A stretch of DNA of 64,000 nt from Mycobacterium sp. Z3061 (GTDB lineage: Bacteria > Actinomycetota > Actinomycetes > Mycobacteriales > Mycobacteriaceae). Where the stretch lies: NCBI RefSeq assembly GCF_031583025.1, contig NZ_CP134062.1, positions 310,001 to 374,000 on the forward strand, written 5' to 3'. The position numbers were made by a program, and so were the translations under genes. Positions 34,417-43,536 of the stretch are shown in pieces (position 1 is the first letter of the stretch; each line of letters opens with the position of its first letter). A model generated the notes under the pieces. It made no database searches. It was not told the origin of the DNA and worked only from the letters and a program-made list of their open reading frames with translations.

Positions 34417-36654
34417 TCAGTCGCGGGCTGCCTCCAGCGCGTCGTTGAACGTCTTGCTCGGCCGCATCACCGCCGCGGTCTTTTCCGGGTCCGGGTAGTA
34501 ATAGCCGCCGATGTCGGCCTCTTCGCCCTGCACCGCGTTCAGCTCGCGCACGATGGTGTCTTCGTTCTTGGCCAAAGCTTCGGCGAGCGCGGCGAAGTGC
34601 TTCTTCAGCTCCTCGTCGTCGTCCTGCGCGGCGAGCTCCTGCGCCCAGTACAGGGCGAGATAGAACTGGCTGCCCCGGTTGTCGAGCTCGCCGGTCTTAC
34701 GGGACGGGCTCTTGTCGTTCTCCAGCAGTTTGCCGATCGCGGCGTCCAGGGTCTTGCCCAGGATCTTGGCGCGCTCGTTGCCGGTCTTGATGCCGATGTC
34801 CTCGAAACACGCACCCAGTGCCAGGAATTCGCCGAGGGAGTCCCAGCGTAGGTGGTTCTCCTCGACCAACTGGTGCACATGCTTGGGCGCCGAACCACCC
34901 GCACCGGTTTCGTACATCCCACCGCCGGCCATCAGCGGCACGATCGAGAGCATCTTGGCGCTGGTACCCAATTCCAGGATCGGGAACAGGTCGGTCAGGT
35001 AGTCGCGCAGGATATTGCCGGTCGCGGCGATGGTGTCCAGCCCGCGGACCAGGCGCTCGAGCGTGTACCGCATGGAACGCACCTGGGACATGATCTGAAT
35101 ATCGAGTCCCTCGGTGTCGTGTTCCTGCAGGTATGTCTTGACCTTCGTGATCAGTTCGTTCTCGTGCGGCCGGTAGGGGTCGAGCCAGAACAGCACCGGC
35201 ATCCCGGAGTTGCGTGCCCGGTTGACGGCCAGCTTGACCCAGTCGCGGATCGGCTCGTCCCGCACGATCGGCATACGCCAGATGTCGCCTTCTTCCACGT
35301 TCTGGCTGAGCAGCACCTCACCGGTTTCGGCGTCCACGATGTTGGCGACCCCGGCCTCGGGTATCTCGAACGTCTTGTCGTGGGAGCCGTACTCTTCGGC
35401 CTGCTGCGCCATCAGGCCGACATTGGGGACGGTGCCCATCGTCGTCGGGTCGAACTGGCCGTTGGTCTTACAGAAGTTGATGATCTCCTGGTAGATGCGG
35501 GAGAAGGTGGACTCCGGGTTGACGGCCTTGGTGTCTTTCGGCCGCCCGTCGGCGCCCCACATCTTGCCGCCGGCCCGGATCATCGCCGGCATGGACGCGT
35601 CGACGATCACGTCGCTGGGCGAGTGGAAGTTGGAGATGCCCTTGGCCGAGTCGACCATCGCCAGTTCGGGGCGGTGCTCATGGCAGGCGTGCAAGTCGCG
35701 GATGATCTCGTCGTGTTGTGACGCGGGCAGCGACTCGATCTTGTTGTACAGATCGACCAACCCGTTGTTGACGTTGACGCCCAGCTCGTCGAACAAATCC
35801 TGGTGCTTCTCGAAGGCGTCCTTGTAGAAGATGCGCACCGCATGCCCGAACACGATCGGGTGGCTGACCTTCATCATGGTCGCCTTGACGTGCAGTGAGA
35901 ACATCACGCCCGTCTTGTGTGCGTCTTCCATCTGCTCTTCGTAGAAGTCGCAGAGGGCCTTCTTGCTCATGAACATGCTGTCGATGATGTCGCCATCCAG
36001 CAGCGACACCTTGGGCTTGAGCACGATGGCCTCGCCGCTCTGGGTGACCAGCTCCATCCGCACGTTGCGGGCGCCGTCCACCGTCATCGATTTCTCGCCG
36101 TGGTAGAAGTCGCCGTGCTTCATGGTCGCGACGTGGGTGCGCGAGGCCATCGACCACGGGCTCATGCTGTGCGGGTGCTTGCGTGCGTATTCTTTGACCG
36201 CCTTGGGTGCTCGCCGGTCGGAGTTTCCTTCGCGCAGAACGGGGTTCACCGCGCTACCCAGGCAATTGCCGTAGCGCTTCCGGAGCTCCTTTTCCTCGTC
36301 CGTCTTGGGATTCTCCGGGAAGTCCGGAATCTTATAGCCCTTGCCCTGCAGTTCCTTGATGGCGGAGACCAGCTGCGGCACCGAGGCGCTGATGTTGGGC
36401 AGCTTGATGATGTTGGTGTCTGGGTCCTGAGTCAGCTTCCCCAGCTCGCCGAGGTTGTCCGGGACGCGCTGGTCTTCGTTCAGCTGGTCGGGGAACTGGG
36501 CCAGAATCCTGGCCGCCACCGAGATGTCACTGGTCTTGATCTTGATGCCCGCCGGCTCGGCGAAGGCCCGGACTATCGGCAGAAATGCGTAGGTCGCCAG
36601 CAGTGGCGCCTCGTCGGTCAGCGTGTAGATGATGGTCGGCTGATCATCGCTCAT
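34417..36654 (-). CDS. icd2: Isocitrate dehydrogenase (NADP+), monomeric type
   Basis: Protein of 745 residues, the full length of monomeric NADP-dependent isocitrate dehydrogenases (about 740). The N-terminus [20 protein letters not shown] and the segments [19 protein letters not shown] and [17 protein letters not shown] are diagnostic. It converts isocitrate to 2-oxoglutarate, CO2 and NADPH in the cytosol. The ATG has a GGGAG site 7 bases upstream. It is convergent with the dioxygenase gene (3-base gap) and divergent from the flavin monooxygenases. Some mycobacteria carry both this and the dimeric enzyme. Confidence 0.97.
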   Translation of the reverse strand: MSDDQPTIIYTLTDEAPLLATYAFLPIVRAFAEPAGIKIKTSDISVAARILAQFPDQLNEDQRVPDNLGELGKLTQDPDTNIIKLPNISASVPQLVSAIKELQGKGYKIPDFPENPKTDEEKELRKRYGNCLGSAVNPVLREGNSDRRAPKAVKEYARKHPHSMSPWSMASRTHVATMKHGDFYHGEKSMTVDGARNVRMELVTQSGEAIVLKPKVSLLDGDIIDSMFMSKKALCDFYEEQMEDAHKTGVMFSLHVKATMMKVSHPIVFGHAVRIFYKDAFEKHQDLFDELGVNVNNGLVDLYNKIESLPASQHDEIIRDLHACHEHRPELAMVDSAKGISNFHSPSDVIVDASMPAMIRAGGKMWGADGRPKDTKAVNPESTFSRIYQEIINFCKTNGQFDPTTMGTVPNVGLMAQQAEEYGSHDKTFEIPEAGVANIVDAETGEVLLSQNVEEGDIWRMPIVRDEPIRDWVKLAVNRARNSGMPVLFWLDPYRPHENELITKVKTYLQEHDTEGLDIQIMSQVRSMRYTLERLVRGLDTIAATGNILRDYLTDLFPILELGTSAKMLSIVPLMAGGGMYETGAGGSAPKHVHQLVEENHLRWDSLGEFLALGACFEDIGIKTGNERAKILGKTLDAAIGKLLENDKSPSRKTGELDNRGSQFYLALYWAQELAAQDDDEELKKHFAALAEALAKNEDTIVRELNAVQGEEADIGGYYYPDPEKTAAVMRPSKTFNDALEAARD

Positions 36655-36931
36655 GCGTGTTCTCCCGGCGTCAGTGTCGGTCGGCTAATGATGGCTCCGC
36701 GTTGGTAACGGCTACCAGTATCGCCGCTCCACTATCTCAGCGGATACCCCGTCACCCAGCCGCTACCGTTCAGGCGGCGAGATCACACCCCTGGACGGGC
36801 CGCCGCAACGTAACGACCGTCACTCCCGGTCGATAGAAGCCCTGCTCAGGGCGTATTTTCTCGCTTGTCGTTTCCCTCAGTGGGAGCCAAACCCGTTTCC
36901 CTGACGGGCGAGGCGCATAGCGTCTTTTGTG
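36655..36931. promoter_or_regulatory. Divergent intergenic region with possible leader hairpins
   Basis: A 277-bp gap between icd2 (minus) and the first flavin monooxygenase (plus). Close to the plus gene two small hairpins can form, TCCC/GGGA at 36873-36885 and CCCGT/ACGGG at 36892-36908. A competing stem pairs CCCTCAG (36874-36880) with CTGA and GGG at 36901-36908, bulging one C. I cannot match a known riboswitch. A TATTTT at 36854-36859 may serve as a -10. Confidence 0.3.
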
Positions 36932-38047
36932 ATGCCACCAAGCTTCTTCTGGTTCCTGCCGACGAGCGGCGACAGCAGGTCGATCGTCGGTGCGTCGCAC
37001 GCGTCGTCCCACTTGGGTCTGCCCGCCGGCTATCGCGGGCCGACCCGTCGTTACCTGGCCGAGGTGGCCCGCGCCGCCGACCGGCTCGGCTATGAGGGCG
37101 TGCTGACGCCCACCGGGACCTGGTGTGAAGACGCCTGGCTGACTGCCTCGGCGTTGGTGGCCGAGACCGAGAGGCTGAAGTTTCTGGTCGCTTTCCGTCC
37201 GGGCCTGACGCCGCCGACCCTGGCCGCTCAACAAGCGGCGACCCTGCAGCGATTCTCCGATGGCCGGGTGTTACTCAACATCGTCAGCGGTGGCGACGAC
37301 AGCGAGCAACGGCGATTCGGCGACTGGCTCGGTCACGACGAGCGGTATGCGCGCACCGCAGAATTCCTGCAGATCCTCACCGCGTTGTGGACGAGGGATT
37401 CGGTGGATTACACCGGTCGGTACTACCGGGTCGCCGACGCACGGGTGCCCGTGCCACCGGATCCGGTGCCGGGTATCTACTTCGGTGGCTCATCAGCGGC
37501 GGCCCTCCCAATCGCCGCCGAGTTCGCCGACGTCTACCTCACCTGGGGCGAGCCGCCGCCTGTCGCGGCCGCCAAGATCGCACGTGTTCGCGCACAAGCC
37601 GTCGCACGCGGCCGGGACATCCGATTCGGTATCCGGTTGCACACCATCAGCCGGGACACCTCCGCCGCGGCCTGGGCGGTCGCCGAGTCGCTGCTCGCCG
37701 AACTGACCGAGGGACAGATCGCGGCAGCCACGGAACTGCACGCAAAATCCGAATCGGAAGGCCAACGGCGGATGACGGCACTGCACGGTGGGCGTACGGA
37801 CAAGCTGGAGATCTACCCGAACCTGTGGGCCGGCGTCGGCCTGATCCGCGGTGGTGCCGGCACGGCCCTGGTAGGCAGTCATCAAGAAGTGGCAAACCTC
37901 ATCACCGAATACCATTCGCTCGGCTTCGACGAGTTCATCCTTTCCGGCTATCCGCATCTGGAGGAGGCGTACTGGTTCGCTGAGGGTGTGCTGCCATTGC
38001 TGACCGCTCAGGGGGCAGTTCGATCGAGGGAAGCGTTGGCGCAGTGA
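36932..38047 (+). CDS. Luciferase-like flavin monooxygenase, SsuD-type
   Basis: FMNH2-dependent monooxygenase of about 371 residues. The N-terminus FFWFLPTSGDSRSI, the RFSDGRVLLNIVSGGD motif, and IYFGGSSAAALPIAAEFADVYLTWGEP are the pattern of alkanesulfonate monooxygenase SsuD, which releases sulfite from sulfonates using reduced flavin from a separate reductase. A GTG at 36929 immediately precedes the ATG and is an alternative start. It heads four tandem genes of the same fold. No reductase or sulfonate transporter is visible in the window. Confidence 0.88.
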   Translation: MPPSFFWFLPTSGDSRSIVGASHASSHLGLPAGYRGPTRRYLAEVARAADRLGYEGVLTPTGTWCEDAWLTASALVAETERLKFLVAFRPGLTPPTLAAQQAATLQRFSDGRVLLNIVSGGDDSEQRRFGDWLGHDERYARTAEFLQILTALWTRDSVDYTGRYYRVADARVPVPPDPVPGIYFGGSSAAALPIAAEFADVYLTWGEPPPVAAAKIARVRAQAVARGRDIRFGIRLHTISRDTSAAAWAVAESLLAELTEGQIAAATELHAKSESEGQRRMTALHGGRTDKLEIYPNLWAGVGLIRGGAGTALVGSHQEVANLITEYHSLGFDEFILSGYPHLEEAYWFAEGVLPLLTAQGAVRSREALAQ

Positions 38048-39243
38048 GCGTTTCGCCGGATGGATTTTTCCTGGCCGTGGCCCTCGATGGCGCCGGATGG
38101 CACCCGGCGGCGTGGCGGGAGCCCGACGCCCGGCCCAGCGAACTCTTCACCGCAGGCTACTGGGCCGATCTCGTCGTCGAGGCCGAGCGCGGATCGTTGG
38201 ACTTCGTCACCATCGAAGATGGCTTGGCGGTGCAGTCCGACGAACAGTTCGATCCCGACAACCGTTGCGACCGGGTGCGCGGCCGACTGGACGCAGTGCT
38301 CATCGCCGCACGGATCGCGCCGCTTACCAAGCGGATCGGGCTGGTGCCGACGGTGGTCGCGTCCCATACCGAGCCGTTTCATGTGTCGAAGTCGATCGCC
38401 ACGCTCGACTACGTGAGCGCGGGCCGGGCCGGGGTTCGTATCCGCGTGTCCAGCCGCAACGATGAGGCGGCGCACTTCGGCCGCCGTGTGCTGCCCCGCT
38501 TCTCTGACGATGCGCTCACCGACCCGTCCCAGCGCCCACGGTTCGACGAACTTCTCCTCGAGGCAACCGACTACGTGGAGGTGCTGCGTCGGTTGTGGGA
38601 CAGCTGGGAGGACGACGCCGAGATACGCGATGTCGCCACGGGACGGTTCATCGATCGAACCAAGCTGCACTACATCGACTTTGAAGGGCGCTGGTTCTCC
38701 GTCAAGGGGCCCTCGATAACCCCCCGGCCGCCGCAAGGCCAACCGATCGTGGCCGCCCTGGGTCACGGCGCTGCCACCTACCAGTTCATCGCCGACAGTG
38801 CGGATGTCGGATTCGTGACCCCGCAGGACGCCGGGCAGGCCGAAGCCATCGTTGCCGACATCGCGCGACGCGCTGTGGCAAGACCGCGGGGCCCGCTGCA
38901 CCTGCTGGCTGATCTCACCGTTTTCCTCGATGACACCCCGGTAGCCGCCGCTGCCCGCCGGCGTCGGCTTGACGAGCTGGCCGGAAGCGAATATCGCAGT
39001 GATGCGGCGCTTTTCGTCGGGACACCCGCCCAGTTGGCCGATCTGCTGCAGGAGTGGCGATCGGATAGCCTGGCGGGGTTCCGGCTGCGTCCGGCGACGC
39101 TGCCGCACGACCTGTTGCAGATCACCGACGGGCTGGTGCCCGAGTTGCGCCGCCGAAAACTGTTCCGGGCCTCCCGTACCGCCGAAACGCTGCGCGGGAC
39201 GCTGGGATTGGCACGGCCCACCAGCCGGTACGCCACCGCCTGA
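38044..39243 (+). CDS. Luciferase-like flavin monooxygenase (second of four)
   Basis: LLM-class protein of 399 residues (SLDFVTIEDGLAVQSD, KRIGLVPTVVASHTEPFHVSKSIATLDYVSAGRAGVRIRVS) with the long insertion typical of the NtaA/DszA/SnaA group. It uses reduced flavin and oxygen; the substrate is unknown, and organosulfur or amine compounds are typical. GTG 38044 overlaps the previous stop (GTGA), so it is co-translated with the SsuD-like gene. Unlike that neighbour it lacks the FGGSS motif. Confidence 0.85.
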   Translation: MSVSPDGFFLAVALDGAGWHPAAWREPDARPSELFTAGYWADLVVEAERGSLDFVTIEDGLAVQSDEQFDPDNRCDRVRGRLDAVLIAARIAPLTKRIGLVPTVVASHTEPFHVSKSIATLDYVSAGRAGVRIRVSSRNDEAAHFGRRVLPRFSDDALTDPSQRPRFDELLLEATDYVEVLRRLWDSWEDDAEIRDVATGRFIDRTKLHYIDFEGRWFSVKGPSITPRPPQGQPIVAALGHGAATYQFIADSADVGFVTPQDAGQAEAIVADIARRAVARPRGPLHLLADLTVFLDDTPVAAAARRRRLDELAGSEYRSDAALFVGTPAQLADLLQEWRSDSLAGFRLRPATLPHDLLQITDGLVPELRRRKLFRASRTAETLRGTLGLARPTSRYATA

Positions 39244-39261
39244 CTCTCAAGGAACGTCCCA

Positions 39262-40647
39262 ATGGCTAAGCCTGTCAAGCAAATTCACCTCGCAGCCCAC
39301 TTTCCAGGTGTCAACAACACCACCGTGTGGAGCGATCCGGCAGCGGGCAGTCACATCGAATTCAGCTCGTTCGCCCAGTTTGCCCGGACGGCCGAGCGGG
39401 GCAAGTTCGACTTCCTGTTCCTTGCCGAAGGATTGCGGCTGCGCGAACAGAACAACCAGATCTACGATCTCGACGTTGTCGGCCGGCCCGACACCTTCAC
39501 GGTGCTTGCGGCGTTGGCGGCGGTCACCGACAGACTGGGATTGACCGGCACCATCAACTCGACGTTCAACGAGCCCTATGAGGTGGCGCGGCAGTTCGCC
39601 TCGCTGGATCACCTGTCCGCCGGCCGGGCGGCCTGGAACGTGGTGACGTCTTGGGATGCGTTCACCGGTGAGAACTTTCGGCGCGGGGGGTTTCTGGCCG
39701 AGGACCAGCGTTACGAGCGGGCGAAGACGTTCCTGCAGACGGCGAACGAACTGTTCGATTCTTGGCGGGGCGACGAGATATTGGCGGACAAGGACTCCGG
39801 AGTCTTCCTGGCCGACGCCGGCGCCGGCTCGTTCGCACATCAGGACGCGCACTTCGACATTCACGGTCGGTTCAACGTTCCCCGCAGTCCGCAGGGCCGT
39901 CCGGTCATTTTTCAGGCGGGCGACTCCGATGCGGGTCGCGAGTTCGCGGCGGCGGCCGCCGACGCGATCTTCTCCCGGCACAGCACCCTGGCAGCGGGGC
40001 AAGCGTTCTACAGCGATGTCAAGGGGCGTCTGGCCCGCTACGGACGGCACCGCGACGAGTTGCTGATCCTGCCTGCCGCCACCTTCGTGATCGGGGAGAC
40101 CGACGCCGAGGCCGAGGAGATCGGGCGCGAGGTGCGACTGGCCCAGGTTTCCCCGCAGACGGCGATCAAGTTCCTCGAACAGCTGTGGAACCGCGACCTC
40201 AGCGACCACGACCCGGACGGCCCGCTGCCCACCGTCGATCCGATCGTCGGGGAGAACACCATCTCACGCGGCAGGGCCAGCGTCCGCATGTACCGGGATC
40301 CGGTTGCCATAGCGAACGATTGGCGGGATAGAGCCGCCGCGGAGAACCTGACCACTCGCGAGCTGATCGTCGAGGTGACCGGGCGACAGTCGTTCGTCGG
40401 ATCAGCGCAGACGGTCGCCGCGTCCATCGACGAACTCGTGCAGCTCGATGCCAGCGACGGCTTCATCCTGGTCCCCCACATCACACCGGGTGGGCTGGAT
40501 CCATTCGTCGACCAGGTCGTGCCGCTGCTGCAGGACCGAGGCGTCTTCCGGTCCGACTACAGCGGAACCACGCTGCGTGACCATCTGGGCTTACCCCCGC
40601 TGCGGCGCCGGGCCGGCGCCGACGCAGCCGGTTCCGCGGCATCCTGA
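39262..40647 (+). CDS. NtaA/DszA-type flavin monooxygenase (third of four)
   Basis: LLM monooxygenase of 461 residues, the usual length for nitrilotriacetate monooxygenase component A and the dibenzothiophene sulfone monooxygenase DszA. Family motifs include HFPGVNNTTVWSDP, LFLAEGLRLREQN, SRLGLTGTINSTFNEPYE-like sequence near residue 95, SAGRAAWNVVTSWD and VIFQAGDSDAGREFAA. The ATG follows AAGGA. It sits 18 bases after the previous gene. With the SsuD-like protein it suggests desulfonation or oxidative C-S cleavage of an organosulfur compound. Confidence 0.88.
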   Translation: MAKPVKQIHLAAHFPGVNNTTVWSDPAAGSHIEFSSFAQFARTAERGKFDFLFLAEGLRLREQNNQIYDLDVVGRPDTFTVLAALAAVTDRLGLTGTINSTFNEPYEVARQFASLDHLSAGRAAWNVVTSWDAFTGENFRRGGFLAEDQRYERAKTFLQTANELFDSWRGDEILADKDSGVFLADAGAGSFAHQDAHFDIHGRFNVPRSPQGRPVIFQAGDSDAGREFAAAAADAIFSRHSTLAAGQAFYSDVKGRLARYGRHRDELLILPAATFVIGETDAEAEEIGREVRLAQVSPQTAIKFLEQLWNRDLSDHDPDGPLPTVDPIVGENTISRGRASVRMYRDPVAIANDWRDRAAAENLTTRELIVEVTGRQSFVGSAQTVAASIDELVQLDASDGFILVPHITPGGLDPFVDQVVPLLQDRGVFRSDYSGTTLRDHLGLPPLRRRAGADAAGSAAS

Positions 40648-40655
40648 GGGGCATC

Positions 40656-41765
40656 GTGCCGACGCCATTGACAGTCCTCGACCTGGTCCCGATTTCATCG
40701 GGATCGACGGCAGCGCGCGCCCTGGACAACAGCATCGACCTGGCGCGGCGTGCCGAGTCACTGGGCTACGCCCGTTACTGGTTCGCCGAGCACCATCTCA
40801 ATCCCGGCGTGGCCGGAACTTCACCGGCCATCCTGCTGGCTTTGACCGCGTCGGAGACGTCGACGATCCGGCTCGGCTCGGGTGCGGTGCAGATGGGTCA
40901 CCGCACTGCGTTGGCGACCGTGGAGGAGTTCGGGCTGCTCGACGCCCGGTTTCCCGGCAGGTTCGATCTGGGGCTGGGGCGTTCCGGAGGCAAACCGACC
41001 GGGCCACGCCCCGCTGATGCGGTGGTCGAACGACGCCCACCTGACGGCCTCACGATTCCGCCCGCCTTCGACCCGACGTCGTTGTTACAGTCGCCCCGCC
41101 TGGCATTGCACAAAGCGCTGCTGCAGTTGCCGGGTGCGCAATCGCAGAACTACACCGAGCAGGTGGATGACATCCTCAGCCTGATCGCCGACACGTACCG
41201 CGCCGAGAACGGTGAGGAGGCGCACGTCGTCCCCGGAGGCGGTGCCGACCTGCAGATCTGGATTCTCGGCAGCAGCGGTGGGGAAAGCGCCGCGGTGGCC
41301 GGAAGCAAGGGTTTGCGGTTTGCCGCCAACTACCACGTCACACCGTCCGCTGTTCTCGAGGCGGTCGACGCCTATCGAGCCGCTTTCCGGCCGTCGGCCG
41401 AGGTGAACCGGTCCTACGTCGCCGTATCCGCTGACGTCGTCGTCGCCGAGGATGAGGCGACCGCCCGGGAGCTGGCAGCGGGATATGGGCTCTGGGTACG
41501 CAGTATCCGCACGGCCGAGGGAGCCATTCCGTACCCGACGGCCGACGAAGCGCGCGGGCACGTCTGGACGGAGGCCGAGCGTCGGCTGGTGGCCGACCGC
41601 GTCGACACCCAGTTCGTGGGAACCGCCCCGCAGGTCGCCGATCGGCTGGAACGCCTGCGCGACGCCACCTCGGCCGATGAGTTGATCATCACGACGATCA
41701 CTCACGATCACCGTGACCGGGTGCGGTCCTATGAATTGCTCGCCGAGGAATGGAATCGGCGCTGA
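40656..41765 (+). CDS. Luciferase-like flavin monooxygenase, MsnO8-type (fourth of four)
   Basis: LLM protein of 369 residues. The N-terminus LTVLDLVPISSGSTAARALDN and the motif RYWFAEHHLNPGVAGTSPA, then RLGSGAVQMGHRTALATVEEFG, are typical of the MsnO8/YwcH-like group. GTG 40656 follows GAGGGGCATC. It ends the plus-strand operon 2 bases before the convergent nitronate monooxygenase gene. The four LLM proteins are not near-identical, so this is a pathway or substrate-range set rather than a recent duplication. Confidence 0.86.
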   Translation: MPTPLTVLDLVPISSGSTAARALDNSIDLARRAESLGYARYWFAEHHLNPGVAGTSPAILLALTASETSTIRLGSGAVQMGHRTALATVEEFGLLDARFPGRFDLGLGRSGGKPTGPRPADAVVERRPPDGLTIPPAFDPTSLLQSPRLALHKALLQLPGAQSQNYTEQVDDILSLIADTYRAENGEEAHVVPGGGADLQIWILGSSGGESAAVAGSKGLRFAANYHVTPSAVLEAVDAYRAAFRPSAEVNRSYVAVSADVVVAEDEATARELAAGYGLWVRSIRTAEGAIPYPTADEARGHVWTEAERRLVADRVDTQFVGTAPQVADRLERLRDATSADELIITTITHDHRDRVRSYELLAEEWNRR

Positions 41766-41767
41766 GC

Positions 41768-42787
41768 TCACAAGCTGCCTGCGAGTCTTCCCAAGATCTC
41801 CGCGGTGGGTTCGTCGGTCGCGTGCCGGTAGCCCGTGCCTGCCCAGAGATGGACGAAGTCCGGTTGACCCGCCGCGGCCGCGGCCTTGCGCAGCGGGCTG
41901 GTGAGGTAGTGGATGGCGGGATAGCCCCATGGCGCGTCCGCCTCGTGCGCGTCGATGAAGGCGTTGCGCAGGCCGCGGGCGGGCCGTCCGGTGAAGGCGC
42001 GGGTGATGACGGTCTCGGTTCGGGCCGGGTCCACCAGGGCCGCCCGGTGGGTCGCCGATGCGCCGCTTTCCGCCGCGCGCAGCAGCACGGTGCCGACGAC
42101 GGCCGCCGCGGCGCCGGCGTGGATCACTTCGGCCACCGCCTGCGGGGTGGCCAGTCCGCCGCCGGCGATGACCGGGAGGTCGACCGCCCGGGTGATGTCC
42201 GCGACGAGCGTGGTGATCGGAGTCGGGACCAGCGGCTCGGTCGGGGTGAATGTGCCGGAATGGCCGCCGGCGGTGTGCGCCTGGACCGCCAACGCGTCGG
42301 CACCGGCGTCGCGCGCGGCAGTCGCCTCGACCCGGTTGGTGACGGTCTGCACGACGATGGTGCCGGCCGCCTTGAGCGCCTGGACCACCCGCTGCGGCGG
42401 GATGCCGAACGTGAAGCTGACCAGTGGGACGGGGTCGTCCATGAGCAACTGGATTTTGTCGTCGAAGCTGTCGGTGTCTTCGATGGGTTCGGCGGGCAGG
42501 CTGAGGCCGAACCGCACGGCGTCGCGCTGGATCTCAGCGGCGTACCAGCGATACAGCTCGGGGTCTACCGGCAGCGGGTTCGGAGCAAAAATGTTGACGC
42601 CGAACGGGATTGATTCGGCACGGACCTGCCGGATCTGTTCCTCGACGGCTTGTGCCGTCTTGTAGCCGGCCGCGACCATGCCCAGACTGCCGGCGCGGCC
42701 GGCCGCGATGACCATCGCGGGGGAGGTGGGGCCACCGGCCATCGGCGCGGCCAGCACGGGCAGGGTGATTCCGAGTTGCGACAACAT
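41768..42787 (-). CDS. Nitronate monooxygenase (2-nitropropane dioxygenase-like)
   Basis: FMN-dependent TIM-barrel protein of 339 residues (PVLAAPMAGGPTSPAMV, SIPFGVNIFAPNP, VQAHTAGGHSGTF, PVIAGGGLATPQAVAEVI, GTVLLRAAESGASATHR). The AGGHSG and GGG motifs bind FMN phosphate. Such enzymes oxidise toxic nitronates such as propionate 3-nitronate to aldehydes. The ATG 42787 lies 5 bases after the TetR stop, so the two are one operon. The frame extending upstream overlaps tetR and is not used. Confidence 0.88.
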   Translation of the reverse strand: MLSQLGITLPVLAAPMAGGPTSPAMVIAAGRAGSLGMVAAGYKTAQAVEEQIRQVRAESIPFGVNIFAPNPLPVDPELYRWYAAEIQRDAVRFGLSLPAEPIEDTDSFDDKIQLLMDDPVPLVSFTFGIPPQRVVQALKAAGTIVVQTVTNRVEATAARDAGADALAVQAHTAGGHSGTFTPTEPLVPTPITTLVADITRAVDLPVIAGGGLATPQAVAEVIHAGAAAAVVGTVLLRAAESGASATHRAALVDPARTETVITRAFTGRPARGLRNAFIDAHEADAPWGYPAIHYLTSPLRKAAAAAGQPDFVHLWAGTGYRHATDEPTAEILGRLAGSL

Positions 42788-42792
42788 GTTGA

Positions 42793-43356
42793 TCAGCTCC
42801 GTCTCAGACCGTCCAGGGCGACGTCGGTCACCCGCTCGGCGAGGTCGGCGTTGTATCCCTGCATCGCCTGACATCCCACGAGCAGTGTTTTCACTTCTGG
42901 CACACCGACATCCGGCCGGGCGGTACCGGCTTGTTGGGCGGCGTGCAGCAACTCGGCCAGCATGCCCAGGAATTCCTCCTCGGCCCGGGGGACCGCCTTG
43001 TTGACGTCTATCCCGATGCCGGCCAGGGCTTCCACCAGGCCCCGGTCGGCGGCACCCCACTGCAACACCATCGACCTCAGGAACGTGAACAACGCCTGGC
43101 CGGGGTCTCCGGACTCAAGCAGGGCGCGGCCCTCGTCGATCAGATGGTGCATCCGATCGGCGATCACCGCCTGAAACAGTGCGTCTTTGGTTGGGAAATG
43201 GCGATAAACGGTGCCGGCGCCCACGCCCGCGCGCCGCGCGATTTCGTCGATAGGCACCGACAGGCCCTCGGCCGCGAAGGTTTGGTAGGCGATATCCAGC
43301 ACCCGCGCCCGGTTGCGGGCGGCGTCGGCCCGTACCGGCCGCGCGGTGCTCGCCAT
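42793..43356 (-). CDS. TetR-family transcriptional regulator
   Basis: Repressor of 187 residues with an N-terminal helix-turn-helix (ARNRARVLDIAYQTFAAEG, VPIDEIARRAGVGAGTVYRHFPTKDALF). The C-terminal domain is of the SbtR/TetR_C type (QWGAADRGLVEALAGIG). It is co-transcribed with the nitronate monooxygenase and divergent from the SDR at 43537. Two 16-bp palindromes in the shared promoter region are its likely binding sites, giving both autorepression and control of the SDR. Confidence 0.92.
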   Translation of the reverse strand: MASTARPVRADAARNRARVLDIAYQTFAAEGLSVPIDEIARRAGVGAGTVYRHFPTKDALFQAVIADRMHHLIDEGRALLESGDPGQALFTFLRSMVLQWGAADRGLVEALAGIGIDVNKAVPRAEEEFLGMLAELLHAAQQAGTARPDVGVPEVKTLLVGCQAMQGYNADLAERVTDVALDGLRRS

Positions 43357-43380
43357 CTGGTGCCTCCCTGATTCAGACGG

Positions 43381-43436
43381 TTGACAAAACGGGGCGTACG
43401 TTCCGTATAGTATGCGAAAGCGGAGCGCTCGCCCCG
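43381..43436. promoter_or_regulatory. Promoter with two TetR operators
   Basis: For the plus strand, TTGACA (43381-43386) and TATAGT (43406-43411) form a -35/-10 pair with a 19-bp spacer. CGGGGCGTACGTTCCG (43390-43405) sits between them and CGGAGCGCTCGCCCCG (43421-43436) just downstream. Each is an imperfect palindrome, and each is an inverted copy of the other with consensus CGGGGCGnnCGnTCCG. A bound TetR dimer would block both the spacer and the start region. Confidence 0.65.
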
Positions 43437-43536
43437 TTTAACGACAACTTTACGCGATGATCCTGCGCAGAGGGTGGCGGCGACCCGCACTTTGCCGCCC
43501 TCACCGCCGAGTCAACCGCTACAAGAGGAGTTCTTC

